Shown here: positions 1 to 8,535 of the stretch, one piece after another | How positions within the stretch are numbered: position 1 is the first letter of the stretch | How the letters are laid out: each line of letters starts with the position of its first letter | Notes under the pieces: model-generated | The model's database searches: none | Seen by the model: only the letters and a program-made list of their open reading frames with translations | What the model was told of the DNA's origin: nothing | Program-made: the position numbers and the translations under genes | Assembly (NCBI GenBank): GCA_964577825.1 | Contig: CAZOBJ010000012.1 | Coordinates: 1-48,688 of the forward strand | Direction of reading: 5' to 3' | Source: CAZOBJ01 sp964577825 | GTDB taxonomy: Bacteria > Planctomycetota > SZUA-567 > JAFGNG01 | DNA length: 48,688 nucleotides

Positions 1-1
1 G

Positions 2-790
2 TTTTGATTTCAGGATCACGGTGCCCGTCTCGCCGTGGATCGCCAGCCGGTCGGGCTGGCCCGGCACGATGCAGGTCGCGCCCTCGATCACACCCAGGGC
101 ACCGTTGCGGTAGCGCAGGCTCACCACGCACAGGTCCTCGACCTCGATGTCGTGCACGCGGGTGGTCGCCCGGGCGAACAGGTCGTCGACCGGGCCCATG
201 ATCCACTGGAGGGTGTCGATGTTGTGGATGGTCTGGTTGATGATCGCGCCGCCGCCCTCGAACCGAAGGGTCCCCCGCCAGTCGCCGGAGGCGTAGTACT
301 CCTTGGTGCGCTGCCACTTCACGTACGCGTCGCCGAGCACGAGCTTGCCCAGCCGTCCCTCGTCCACGCAGCGCTTCAACAGGGCATGGCTCTTCTTGTA
401 CCGGCTCTGGAAGATGCCGGCCATCTTCACCCCCGCCTGCCGGCACGCGGCCACGAGCTGCTCGCCTCGCTCCAGGCTGATGTCCGTGGGCTTTTCCACC
501 ACCACGTGCTTGCCCGCCCGCGCCGCGGCCGAGCCCACCTCCAGGTGTAGAAACGGCGGCACGCACACGTCCACCACGTCCACGTCGTCGCGGGCGGCGG
601 CCTTCTCGTAATCGGTCTCGACCTGCGCGGAGAGGTTCTGCTCCCGTACGAGCTTCGCGGCGGCCTTCTCGTTCTTGTCGCAGACCACCACGAGCTGGGC
701 GTCGGCCATCTCCTCGATCGCCCGCGCGTGGTTGGGACTGACCGCGCCCGCGCCAATCAGCGCGAATCCCAGGCGGCCCTGCTTGTCCAT
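2..790 (-). CDS. Gfo/Idh/MocA family NAD(P)-dependent oxidoreductase (partial, C-terminus outside window)
   Basis: 263 codons are visible; the gene runs off the left edge. The N-terminus is a Rossmann fold (FALIGAGAVSPNHARAI, residues about 8-24), followed by the family hallmark EKP in VVVEKPTDIS (about residue 100), whose Lys is the usual catalytic and cofactor-contacting residue. The later part (GDWRGTLRFEGGGAIINQ, then a conserved His in TIHNID) matches the GFO_IDH_MocA C-terminal domain. Such enzymes oxidise or reduce sugars, inositols or related polyols in the cytoplasm; the substrate cannot be read from sequence. ATG at 790 is preceded by a good ribosome site (AAGGGGG, 7 bases away) and by its own promoter at 849-876, so it is probably transcribed separately from rpsI. 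Confidence 0.9.
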   Translation of the reverse strand, partial: MDKQGRLGFALIGAGAVSPNHARAIEEMADAQLVVVCDKNEKAAAKLVREQNLSAQVETDYEKAAARDDVDVVDVCVPPFLHLEVGSAAARAGKHVVVEKPTDISLERGEQLVAACRQAGVKMAGIFQSRYKKSHALLKRCVDEGRLGKLVLGDAYVKWQRTKEYYASGDWRGTLRFEGGGAIINQTIHNIDTLQWIMGPVDDLFARATTRVHDIEVEDLCVVSLRYRNGALGVIEGATCIVPGQPDRLAIHGETGTVILKSK

Positions 791-848
791 GTGCGCACCC
801 CCTTGGCTGAGTCGGTCGTCGATGTGGACCTCGCTCCACGCGGACCGC

Positions 849-876
849 ATTGTACGCCGCCGCGCGCGTCTGGCAA
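849..876 (-). promoter_or_regulatory. sigma-70-type promoter for the Gfo/Idh gene
   Basis: On the minus strand TTGCCA (871-876) and TACAAT (849-854) are separated by 16 bases. The predicted start near 842 gives a leader of about 50 bases to the ATG at 790. Confidence 0.55.
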
Positions 877-900
877 GGCGCAAACACGTCCGCCGCTCGG

Positions 901-937
901 CGGAAACGAAACAAGGCCCTGCACGAGGCAGGGCCTT
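901..937 (-). terminator. Rho-independent terminator of rplM-rpsI
   Basis: A perfect 10-bp stem, AAGGCCCTGC (913-922) and GCAGGGCCTT (928-937), has a 5-base loop. On the minus strand it is followed by a T-rich tail (GTTTCGTTTCC). It lies 31 bases past the rpsI stop. Confidence 0.85.
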
Positions 938-967
938 GGCAGAACATGATCGAGCAAGGGCCGCGGT

Positions 968-1372
968 CTAGCGCTTGCTGAACTGGAAGCTGCGCCGCGC
1001 ACCGGCGCGCCCGTACTTCTTGCGCTCGGGCATGCGGCTGTCGCGGGTCAGGTACCCACCGTCGCGCAGCACGGGCTCGGCCTGCCGGTCGGCCTTTACG
1101 AGCGCGCGGCTCAGGCCCAGCAGCACGGCGCCGGCCTGGCTCATCACTCCGCCGCCGCGCACGTTCACGGCCACGTCGTACTTGTTCAGGAGCTTGGTTT
1201 CCTTCAGCGGCGCGTACACCGTGGCCCGGGCGCGCTCGGTGGGGAAGTACTCGGTCATCTCCTGGCCGTTCACGGTCATCGCGCCGTTGCCCCGGCGGAT
1301 GCGCACGCGCGCAATCGCGCTCTTGCGCCGGCCCGTGCCCCAGTGGGTGGGGACTTCGGTGGTCGCGGTCAC
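968..1372 (-). CDS. rpsI: 30S ribosomal protein S9 (uS9)
   Basis: 134 aa, the normal bacterial length. The family signatures are present: GTGRRKSAIARVRI near the N-terminus, NVRGGGVMSQAGAVLLGLSRAL in the middle, and the basic tail ending RSFQFSKR, whose last residues reach the ribosomal P-site tRNA. The start is GTG at 1372, with AAGGAGA just upstream, one base after the rplM stop, so the two genes are translationally coupled in the canonical rplM-rpsI order. A terminator follows at 901-937. Confidence 0.98.
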   Translation of the reverse strand: MTATTEVPTHWGTGRRKSAIARVRIRRGNGAMTVNGQEMTEYFPTERARATVYAPLKETKLLNKYDVAVNVRGGGVMSQAGAVLLGLSRALVKADRQAEPVLRDGGYLTRDSRMPERKKYGRAGARRSFQFSKR

Positions 1373-1373
1373 G

Positions 1374-1826
1374 TCACTGTCTCCTTGTCGCGCTCACGTC
1401 CAGGTCGCGCGGCTGCTGGGCCGCATGCGGATGGTCCGGCCCGGCGTAGACCTTCAGCTTCTTGAGCATCCTGCCGCCGAGCTTGGTCTTGGGCAGCATC
1501 CGCCGCACGGCCAGCTCCAGGATGCGCTCGGGCTTGCGCGCGCGCATCCGTGCGGCCGGAGTCTCCACGATCCCGCCCACATACCCGGTATGGTGGCGGT
1601 AGACCTTCTCGGCCCACTTCTTGCCGGTGAAGGTCACCTTCTCGGCGTTCGTGACCACCACGAAGTCGCCGGTGTCCACGTGCGGGGTGTACGTGGGCTT
1701 GTGCTTGCCCATGAGCACCACCGCAATGCGCGAGGCGACCCGCCCCACCACCTGGTCGGTGGCGTCCACGTGCCACCACTGGCGCGTCACGTCCCGGGGC
1801 TTGGCCGCATAGGTCTTTGCATTCAT
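1374..1826 (-). CDS. rplM: 50S ribosomal protein L13 (uL13)
   Basis: 150 aa from the chosen ATG at 1826 (MNAKTYAAKP, as in the family). An ATG three codons upstream (1835) sits directly against the Shine-Dalgarno bases, so the downstream ATG fits better. Conserved L13 blocks are visible: WWHVDATDQVVGRVAS, GKHKPTYTPHVDTGDFVVV, and RMLPKTKLGGRMLKKLKVY. It is an early-assembly protein of the large subunit. It is first in the rplM-rpsI operon and is transcribed from the promoter at 1931-1959 with a leader of about 98 bases containing a hairpin. Confidence 0.98.
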   Translation of the reverse strand: MNAKTYAAKPRDVTRQWWHVDATDQVVGRVASRIAVVLMGKHKPTYTPHVDTGDFVVVTNAEKVTFTGKKWAEKVYRHHTGYVGGIVETPAARMRARKPERILELAVRRMLPKTKLGGRMLKKLKVYAGPDHPHAAQQPRDLDVSATRRQ

Positions 1827-1878
1827 GCGTTGCATCCCGCCTGGCAGAGCCGCTTTTCGTATATGCGCGGGAGGCCCC

Positions 1879-1897
1879 AGCCGCAGACCGTGCGGCT
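1879..1897 (-). promoter_or_regulatory. Hairpin in the rplM 5' leader
   Basis: A perfect 7-bp stem, AGCCGCA/TGCGGCT, with a 5-base loop sits in the middle of the roughly 98-base rplM leader. L13 operons of some bacteria are controlled by leader structures that bind a ribosomal protein. Whether this hairpin does so is inference. Confidence 0.4.
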
Positions 1898-1930
1898 ACG
1901 GTCGGTCCCGCAAATGCCAAAGGGGGTACG

Positions 1931-1959
1931 TGTATAGCTTTCGGGCGCGCAGTTGTCAA
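1931..1959 (-). promoter_or_regulatory. Strong sigma-70-type promoter for rplM-rpsI
   Basis: Minus strand: consensus TTGACA (1954-1959), 17-base spacer, TATACA (1931-1936). Expected transcription start is near 1924. Confidence 0.8.
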
Positions 1960-2035
1960 CCGTTTTCTGGCCGGAAACCCGGCCTCGGCGGGCACTTCGC
2001 GGCCCGGGCACGCTGCGGCCCGGGTTCTGCGGACC

Positions 2036-2064
2036 TTGACGGGTGCGCGCGGCGGGGGTATCAC
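2036..2064 (+). promoter_or_regulatory. Candidate promoter for mnmA and the DUF4432 gene
   Basis: TTGACG (2036-2041), 17 bases, TATCAC (2059-2064). It points away from the rplM promoter, and the 308-base region between rplM and mnmA holds only this divergent pair and the rplM leader. Confidence 0.55.
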
Positions 2065-2143
2065 GCCACGGGCGCAGTGCAAGCGGCCCGCGCCCGCCTG
2101 AGGGGCGAATCCACCGGATCCAGCGCTCGGAGCAGGCCCGACG

Positions 2144-3253
2144 ATGGCGCACAAGACCCTAGTGACCGTGCAGGTCACGAACCGGAGACCCTGGCGCCCG
2201 GCCGAGGGCGAGCGCGCGGCCGCGGTGCTCATGAGCGGGGGCGTGGACTCGAGCCTCGCCGCCGCGCTCCTGCGCGAGGCGGGCTACACGCTCCTGGGCG
2301 CGACCCTGCGCCTGCCCACCCTCGACCCCGCCGCGCAGCCGAGCCGGGCCGAACACGACGCCGCCCAGGTGGCCCGGCACCTGGACATCCCGCACGTGGT
2401 CCTGGACGTGCGCGCCGCGTTCCACGCGCGCGTGGTGCAGGCCTTCCGCGCCGCCTACCGGCAGGGACGCACGCCCAACCCCTGCATCCTGTGCAATGCA
2501 TCGATCAAGTTCGGGCTCGCCTGGGACGTACTCGAGTCCCGGTTCGGGGTGCGCAAGCTCGCCACCGGGCACTACGCGCGCACGGACACGCTGGACGGCC
2601 GCGCGCTCCTGGCCCGGGCGGCGGACGTTGTGCGCGACCAGACCTATTTCCTGTATCGGCTGCCGGTGCACCGGGTGGGCGACGCGCTCTTTCCCCTGGG
2701 CGAGCTCACCAAGCCCGAGGCCCGCCGCCGCGCCCAGGCCCTGGAGCTCGGCGCGGCCGACCGGCCCGACAGCATGGAGCTCTGCTTCGCCGGGACCGCG
2801 GACTACCGCGCGCTGCTGGACCGGACCGACCTGGGCACACGCGGCCCCGTGCTCGACACCACGGGCCGCGAGCTCGGCCGCCACCAGGGCATCGGCGGAT
2901 ACACGGTCGGCCAGCGCCGCGGACTGGGCACGGACCCCGGGGGACCCTGGTACGTGCTGCGCATCGACCCGGACCGCAATGCGCTCATCGTGGGCACGCG
3001 CGAACAGGCCTCGTGCGCACAGGTGCGCACCCGCGCGTTGCATGTCTTCCGGCCCGAGCGCCTGGCCGCAGGCGCGCGGGTCTGGGGCAAGATCCGCTCG
3101 CTTGCGGACCCCGAGCCGTGCGTGGTGGAACGCGCCGACGACCAGGGGCTTGTCGTGCGGTTCGACGCGCCCCAGTTCGCGCCCACGCCGGGCCAGCACC
3201 TGGTGCTCTACGATCAAGGGGGTCGCGTACTCGGCGGCGGTGAGATACAATAG
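2144..3253 (+). CDS. mnmA: tRNA-specific 2-thiouridylase MnmA
   Basis: 369 aa, usual length. It transfers sulfur to C2 of the wobble uridine in tRNAs for Lys, Glu and Gln; two of these (Lys-TTT, Glu-TTC) are encoded at 39.8-40.1 kb. The ATP-PPase P-loop SGGVDSS is at about residues 31-37, LATGHYAR at about 139, the first catalytic Cys lies in TPNPCILCN (about 110-118) and the persulfide Cys in ELCF (about 212). DQTYFLY and the C-terminal beta-barrel (GGYTVGQRRGLG onward) follow. The start at 2144 gives about 25 residues more before the P-loop than most homologues; GTG at 2224 is a shorter alternative, but GGAG lies about 10 bases before 2144. The DUF4432 gene follows after 52 bases. Confidence 0.95.
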   Translation: MAHKTLVTVQVTNRRPWRPAEGERAAAVLMSGGVDSSLAAALLREAGYTLLGATLRLPTLDPAAQPSRAEHDAAQVARHLDIPHVVLDVRAAFHARVVQAFRAAYRQGRTPNPCILCNASIKFGLAWDVLESRFGVRKLATGHYARTDTLDGRALLARAADVVRDQTYFLYRLPVHRVGDALFPLGELTKPEARRRAQALELGAADRPDSMELCFAGTADYRALLDRTDLGTRGPVLDTTGRELGRHQGIGGYTVGQRRGLGTDPGGPWYVLRIDPDRNALIVGTREQASCAQVRTRALHVFRPERLAAGARVWGKIRSLADPEPCVVERADDQGLVVRFDAPQFAPTPGQHLVLYDQGGRVLGGGEIQ

Positions 3254-3305
3254 TGCAAGGGCTCGCCCGTGCGGGCCCGCAGAGACCCGAGGGGAGGAGA
3301 CGGCC

Positions 3306-4487
3306 ATGGCTAAGAAGCAAGCGTACTTCGAGCATACGCTCATCGACGCGTGGATGAGCCATCGCGAGGCCCCGGGCTGGTGCCTGGACGCCACGGAGCT
3401 CGGGCTGGGGGCGCGGGGCGACCCGTACTGGTCTTTGTCCTTCGACACCCTGCACGGCGGCCGGCAGGAAGGCGTGGACGTGCTGGAGGTGGACAACGGC
3501 CGATTCGCGTTCACCGTGGTGCCCAGCCGGGGCATGGGCATCCAGGAGGCCCACTGCGACGAGGTGCGCCTGGGCTGGGAGAGCCCGGTCGGCGAACTCG
3601 TCCACCCGGCCTACGTGCCGCTGTGGGCCGACGGAGGCACGGGCTGGCTGGAGGGGTTCAGCGAGTGGCTGGTGCGCTGCGGCCTGCGCTCGAACGGCGC
3701 GGCCTATGAGGGCGGCACCCTGCATGGGCGCATCGCCAACCTGCCCGCGAGCGCGGTGTCGGTGCGCGTTCAGCTCGACGCCCCGCACACGATCACCGTC
3801 TCCGGCGTGGTGCACGAGGTGCGGGTGGCCTTTCACAGCCTGCTCCTGGAGACCGAGATCGAGACCGAACCCGGCGCGAACTGGATCCGCGTGCGCGACC
3901 GCGTCACGAACCTGGGCGGCCGGTCCACGGACATGCAGATGCTCTATCACGTCAACTGCGGACCGCCCCTGCTCGAAGAGGGGGCCCGGTTCGTGGCGCC
4001 CGTGGACTGGCTCGCGCCGCGCGAGGCGGGGTATGACAAGGACCGCCTCCGCGGCTGGGACCGGTACGCCGCGCCCATCCCCGGGTTCTGGGAGGAATGC
4101 TTCTACATGAAGCTGCGCGCGGACCGCAGGGGACAGGTGACCGAGGTCCTGCACAACGCGAACCGGGACCTCGCGCTCGTGCAGACCCACCCCCTCGAGG
4201 CCCTGCCCTGCTTCACCTTGTGGAAAAAGCCCGGCGCCCTGGCCGACGGGTACGTGACCGGGCTCGAACCGGCCACGAACTACCCGAACCCGCACCCGTT
4301 CGAAAAGGAGCAGGGGCGCGTGGTGCGTCTGCGCTCCCGGCAGACCTGGTCCAATGACCTGCGGTTCGAGGTGGTCCAGGGCCGCAAGGCCGTGGACGCC
4401 GCGGTGCGGCGGGCCCGCGGGGGCCGGCGGGGCCGCCCGCGCGTGTACCAGGTCCCGCAGCCGGGTGTGAGTCCCGAGGCGGTGTAG
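3306..4487 (+). CDS. DUF4432 family protein (aldose-1-epimerase-like fold)
   Basis: 393 aa with GGAGGAG 7 bases before the ATG. The sequence fits DUF4432, a galactose-mutarotase-like beta-sandwich family: FTVVPSRGMGIQEAHC (about 75-90), GWLEGFSEWLVRCGL (about 117), GTLHGRIANLPA (about 138), QMLYHVNCGPPLL (about 212) and GLEPATNYPNP near the end. Family members are presumed to act on sugars, but the reaction is not established. The position directly downstream of mnmA suggests shared transcription rather than shared function. The C-terminal 30 residues are basic and low-complexity (RRARGGRRGRPR). Confidence 0.85.
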   Translation: MAKKQAYFEHTLIDAWMSHREAPGWCLDATELGLGARGDPYWSLSFDTLHGGRQEGVDVLEVDNGRFAFTVVPSRGMGIQEAHCDEVRLGWESPVGELVHPAYVPLWADGGTGWLEGFSEWLVRCGLRSNGAAYEGGTLHGRIANLPASAVSVRVQLDAPHTITVSGVVHEVRVAFHSLLLETEIETEPGANWIRVRDRVTNLGGRSTDMQMLYHVNCGPPLLEEGARFVAPVDWLAPREAGYDKDRLRGWDRYAAPIPGFWEECFYMKLRADRRGQVTEVLHNANRDLALVQTHPLEALPCFTLWKKPGALADGYVTGLEPATNYPNPHPFEKEQGRVVRLRSRQTWSNDLRFEVVQGRKAVDAAVRRARGGRRGRPRVYQVPQPGVSPEAV

Positions 4488-4529
4488 GCACCGCCCGGCC
4501 GGCGCGCACGGTGAAGGGGCGCTTTTCCC

Positions 4530-4559
4530 TTGCAGGTGTGCGCGGCGTTTCTGTAGACT
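4530..4559 (+). promoter_or_regulatory. Candidate promoter for alaS
   Basis: TTGCAG (4530-4535) with TGTAGA at 4552-4557 (16 bases) or TAGACT at 4554-4559 (18 bases), about 65 bases before the alaS ATG. Confidence 0.45.
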
Positions 4560-4620
4560 GACGCGCCCGCGAGGCAGGACGCTCACCAGCGCGCGCTGCG
4601 GTATTGACGGATAAGGACTT

Positions 4621-7290
4621 ATGCGCACCGACGAGATCCGCACAAACTATCTGCGCTTCTTCGAGGAGCGGGACCACCGGGTGTGTCCCTCCGACAGCCT
4701 GGTCCCGAGCAACGACCCGACACTCCTGTTTACCGGGGCGGGCATGAACCAGTTCAAGGACCGGTTCCTGGGCATCGGCGTGACCTTCCGCCGGGCCGCG
4801 TCCTCGCAGAAGTGCATGCGCACCGAGGACATCCTGAAGGTCGGCCTGACCTCCAGCCACCACACGTTCTTCGAGATGCTGGGGAACTTCTCCTTTGGCG
4901 ACTACTTCAAGCAGCAGGCCATCGAGTGGGCCTGGGAGTACCTCACCGGCGTCCTGGGCGTGCCGGAGCGGCGGTTGCAGGCGAGCGTGTTCGAGGACGA
5001 CGGCGAGGCCTACACCGTGTGGCGCGAGCGCATCGGCCTGCCCGCGGAGCGGATCGCCCGGCTCGGCGCGCACGACAACTTCTGGCCCGCGGACGCGCCC
5101 GCCCTGGGGCCCAACGGTCCGTGCGGGCCGTGCAGCGAAATCTTCTACGACCGCGGCGAGCAGTACGGGCCGGGCATCATGGACATCACGCATCCGTGCG
5201 GGCGCTGGGTGGAGGTGTGGAACCTGGTGTTCACCCAGTTCGACCGCCAGCCCGACGGCACGCTCAAGCCCCTGGCCCAGAAGAACATCGACACGGGCAT
5301 GGGCCTGGAGCGCATGGCCGCCTGCATGCAGGACGCGCCCACGAACATGGACATCGACATCTTCCGCCCCCTGGTCGGCGCGGTCAGCGACCTGAGCGCC
5401 CGCGCCTACGGCGAGTCCGCGGACCTGGACGTGCCCATGCGCCGGATCGCCGACCACGCGCGCGCGGTCACCTTCGGCATTGCCGACGGCGTGCTGCCCG
5501 GCAACACGCACCGCGGATACGTGATCAAGCGCCTGCTGCGCCGCGCCGTGCTCGACGGGCGCACGCTGGGCATTGACGGGGCGTTCGTGCACAAGCTCGC
5601 GCCCATTGTCGGCCGGGTCATGGGCGAGGCCTATCCCGAGGTGGCCGAGGCCGCCGAAGGCATTGGCGAGACCATCCGCCACGAGGAGGAGAAGTTCCTC
5701 TCCACCCTCTCGCGGGGGCTCACGCTCATCGACACGGCCGTGCGCGCCACGCAAGAGGCGGGCCGCGAGCAGATCGACGGGCGCACCGCGTTCGAGCTGT
5801 ACGACACCTACGGGTTCCCGTTCGAGCTGGCCGAAGAGGTGGTCGCGCGCGAGGGCCTGTCCTTAGACCGCGACGGGTTCGAGGAGAATCTGGAGGAAGC
5901 CCGCGAGCGCGCGCGCGCGAGCGCCAAGATGGGCGGCGACGTGTTCGCCAAGGGGCCCCTGGCCGAGGTCAAGAGCCGCACGCCCGCGACCGAGTTCGTG
6001 GGCTACACCACGCTCACCGCGCACGCGCGCGTGCTGGCCGTGATTTGCGGCGACGAGCTCGTGGACGAGGCGCCGGCCGAACGCAACGTGCAGGTGGTGC
6101 TCGACCGCACGCCCTTTTATGCCGAGGCGGGCGGCCAGGTGGGCGATGCGGGCACGCTCTTCGGCCCAGAGAACCTGATCGTGGAGGTCGAGGACACTCA
6201 GCCCTTCGACGGACTGGCCGTGCACCTGGGCCGGGTCGCGAGCGGCGTGTTGCGAACGAGCGCCGAACTCGAGGCGCGCGTGGACGCCGAGCGCCGCGCC
6301 GCGATCACCCGCCACCACACGGCCACGCATCTTCTGCAATGGGCGCTGCGCCAGGTCTTCGGCCGCCGGGTGGAGCAGCGCGGCTCCTGGGTGGGCCCGG
6401 ACCGGATGCGGTTCGACTTCCAGCACGCGCACGGCCTCTCCGACGAGGAAGTCCACCGCGTGGAGGAGCTCGTCAACGAGCGCGTGCTGGACAACGCGGA
6501 CATCGCCCACCAGACCCTGGCCCTGGACGAGGCGCGCCAGGCCGGGGCCATCGCGCTCTTCGGCGAGAAGTACGACGAGACCGTGCACATGGTCTCTGCC
6601 GGAGACTTCTCCCGCGAGCTGTGCGGCGGGTGCCACGTGGCGCGCACGGGCGACATCGGGGCGTTCCGGATCCTGAGCGAAGAGTCCGTGGCCGCGGGCA
6701 TCCGGCGCATCGAGGGGTGCGCGGGGCTGGCGGCCTGGCGGGCGAACCGCGCGGACACCGACCGGCTCGCGCGCATGGCCGCGGCGCTCAAGGCCCCTCC
6801 GCGCGAGGCCCCGGACAAGCTCGAGGGCCTGCTGGACCAGGAGCGGCGACTGCGCAAGGAGCTCGCCGACCTGCGCCGGGGCGACCTGGCCGGGCGCCTG
6901 TCCCAGGCCGCGCAGGACGCGCCCGAGGTCGCGGGCGTGCCGTGCCTGGCCTTTGACGCGGGCGAGGTGGGCGGCCGCGCTCTGCGCGAGGCCGCGAACA
7001 CCGTGCGCAAGGCCTTTCCCCGCGGCGTGGCCCTGCTCGGCGGCGTGGAGGACGGCAAGGCGAGCCTGTTGTGCCTGGTGAGCGACGAGTTCCAGGCCCG
7101 CGGCCTGCGCGCGGGCGACATCGTGCGCGAGGCGGCCGGATACGTCGGCGGACGGGGCGGCGGACGCGCGGACATGGCCCAGGCCGGCGGGCGCGAAGCC
7201 GGCCGCCTGCCCCAGGCCCTGGCCGCACTGCCCGAGATCGTGCGCGACAAGCTGACCGACGCACACAGGGAGGAGGCGCAAGATGCCTGA
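4621..7290 (+). CDS. alaS: Alanine--tRNA ligase
   Basis: 889 aa, full length. It charges tRNA-Ala and edits mischarged Ser/Gly. The class II aminoacylation core is at the N-terminus (SLVPSNDPTLLFTGAGMNQF about 23-43; NGPCGPCSEI about 164-173; motif 3 in DTGMGLERMAA about 223). The editing domain carries the zinc ligands HHTATH (about 563-568) and CGGCH (about 666-670). A coiled-coil-prone region and a C-Ala domain end with a GGRGGGRADMAQAGG stretch (about 840-855). AAGGA precedes the ATG by 3 bases, which is short. The stop overlaps the next gene by 8 bases, so the small HDOD-linked protein downstream is coupled to this synthetase. Confidence 0.98.
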   Translation: MRTDEIRTNYLRFFEERDHRVCPSDSLVPSNDPTLLFTGAGMNQFKDRFLGIGVTFRRAASSQKCMRTEDILKVGLTSSHHTFFEMLGNFSFGDYFKQQAIEWAWEYLTGVLGVPERRLQASVFEDDGEAYTVWRERIGLPAERIARLGAHDNFWPADAPALGPNGPCGPCSEIFYDRGEQYGPGIMDITHPCGRWVEVWNLVFTQFDRQPDGTLKPLAQKNIDTGMGLERMAACMQDAPTNMDIDIFRPLVGAVSDLSARAYGESADLDVPMRRIADHARAVTFGIADGVLPGNTHRGYVIKRLLRRAVLDGRTLGIDGAFVHKLAPIVGRVMGEAYPEVAEAAEGIGETIRHEEEKFLSTLSRGLTLIDTAVRATQEAGREQIDGRTAFELYDTYGFPFELAEEVVAREGLSLDRDGFEENLEEARERARASAKMGGDVFAKGPLAEVKSRTPATEFVGYTTLTAHARVLAVICGDELVDEAPAERNVQVVLDRTPFYAEAGGQVGDAGTLFGPENLIVEVEDTQPFDGLAVHLGRVASGVLRTSAELEARVDAERRAAITRHHTATHLLQWALRQVFGRRVEQRGSWVGPDRMRFDFQHAHGLSDEEVHRVEELVNERVLDNADIAHQTLALDEARQAGAIALFGEKYDETVHMVSAGDFSRELCGGCHVARTGDIGAFRILSEESVAAGIRRIEGCAGLAAWRANRADTDRLARMAAALKAPPREAPDKLEGLLDQERRLRKELADLRRGDLAGRLSQAAQDAPEVAGVPCLAFDAGEVGGRALREAANTVRKAFPRGVALLGGVEDGKASLLCLVSDEFQARGLRAGDIVREAAGYVGGRGGGRADMAQAGGREAGRLPQALAALPEIVRDKLTDAHREEAQDA

Positions 7291-7675
7291 GGACAGGGAA
7301 CCCATTCGGATCCCGGTGCAGCGGATCGAGGAGGGCATGGTCCTCGCCGACGACGCGGTGGCGCCCCCGGGCACCGTGCTCCTGGGCCGGGGCACCCGGC
7401 TCACGGCCCGGCACATCCCCCAGCTCCTGGACCGGGGCATTGCCGAGGTGCTCGTCGAACGTCCGGACAGGCCGGCGGAGGCCGCCGAGGAACTTGCGCC
7501 CGCGCAAGAAAAGTTCCCGCCCGGCCCGGTCCAGGACCGCCTGGACGCCCTGTTCGAGCACAAGCGCGGAGAGCGTCACATGGACACGATCTACCAGCTC
7601 GCGCGCGAACGGGCCGGCCGCATCGCCCAGCATGCCCATCGGTCGCGACCGGCCGGCGGGGAGCGCGCACCATGA
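7283..7675 (+). CDS. Small protein with an EGMVLADD-type N-terminal domain, linked to HDOD gene
   Basis: 130 aa. ATG lies inside the end of alaS (8-base overlap), and its own stop overlaps the next start by 4 bases. Residues about 9-60 (IPVQRIEEGMVLADDAVAPPGTVLLGRGTRLT, then a short helix and GIAEVLVE) resemble the small domain often found before HD-GYP or HDOD domains in signalling proteins. Here it is a separate chain rather than fused. The second half is charged and probably helical, with no recognised motif. The tight overlap with the HDOD gene suggests that the two products work together. Function unknown. Confidence 0.75.
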   Translation: MPEDREPIRIPVQRIEEGMVLADDAVAPPGTVLLGRGTRLTARHIPQLLDRGIAEVLVERPDRPAEAAEELAPAQEKFPPGPVQDRLDALFEHKRGERHMDTIYQLARERAGRIAQHAHRSRPAGGERAP

Positions 7676-8520
7676 ACGATACGCGCGCGCGGCTCGAGGC
7701 GATCAAGGATCTGCCCACCCTGCCGGACGTGGTGGCCAAGGTGAACCGGCTGGTGAACTCAGAGCACGCCTCCGCGAGCGACATCAACGCCGTCATCCGC
7801 CGCGACCTCGCCCTGTCGGGCAAGGTGCTGCGCCTGGTGAACTCCAGCTTCTACGGGTTCCCGCGCCGGATCAACTCGATCACGCGCGCCGTGGTGATCC
7901 TGGGCTTTCGCACCGTGCGCAACCTGACGCTCTCCGCGTTCGTGTTCAGCGCGTTCCGCAAGGGCATGCAGGGATTCGACGCGCGCGCGTTCTGGACCCA
8001 TTCGATCGGCGTGGCCGTCACCAGCGCCGCCGCGGCCGAGGAGCTCGGGTTCTCCACGCGCGGGCGCGAGGACGCGTTTATCGCGGGGCTCCTGCACGGC
8101 GTGGGCAAGGTGGTGCTGTGCGAGTACGCGCCCGAACAGATGCACGAGGTCCTGCACCGGCGCGACGTGGAGGACATGAGCCTCCTCGAGGCCGAGCAGG
8201 CGGTGCTCGGGTACACGCACGCGGACCTGGGCGGGGCCGTGCTGGAGAACTGGAACCTGCCCGAGGCCATCGTCCAGGTCGTGCGCCACTATCCGGACCC
8301 CACCAAGGCCGGACAGGACCTCCGGCCGTGCGCGCTCGTGCACGCGTCCGAGATCCTCACCCGCGCGATGCTCTTCGGCAACCCGGGCGAGGAGCGCATG
8401 CCGCTCGTGTCCGCGCGAGCCTGGGACGAGATCGAGCTCAACCACAAGATTCTGGGCCGGATCATGGACCGGGCCCTGGACGAGATGCACCGCGCGGACG
8501 CGTTCCTCGAACTCCTGTGA
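7672..8520 (+). CDS. HDOD domain protein
   Basis: 282 aa. It starts at the ATG overlapping the previous stop (ATGA) with GGGGAG upstream. The HDOD domain covers almost all of it: LPTLPDVVAKVNRLVN at the N-terminus, then DLALSGKVLRLVNSSFYGF and the helix RAVVILGFRTVRNLTLSA. The HD-like block LLHGVGKVVLCEY (about 140) has HG in place of the catalytic His-Asp pair, as is usual for HDOD proteins, which are non-catalytic signalling modules linked to c-di-GMP, chemotaxis or stress regulation. No extra output domain is present. The repeat cluster at 8536 follows the stop by 15 bases. Confidence 0.9.
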   Translation: MNDTRARLEAIKDLPTLPDVVAKVNRLVNSEHASASDINAVIRRDLALSGKVLRLVNSSFYGFPRRINSITRAVVILGFRTVRNLTLSAFVFSAFRKGMQGFDARAFWTHSIGVAVTSAAAAEELGFSTRGREDAFIAGLLHGVGKVVLCEYAPEQMHEVLHRRDVEDMSLLEAEQAVLGYTHADLGGAVLENWNLPEAIVQVVRHYPDPTKAGQDLRPCALVHASEILTRAMLFGNPGEERMPLVSARAWDEIELNHKILGRIMDRALDEMHRADAFLELL

Positions 8521-8535
8521 GACCGATTCCCGCAC

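Noticed and set aside
5863..7563. Long minus-strand open frame opposite alaS
   Set aside because: Shadow of alaS; no family features.
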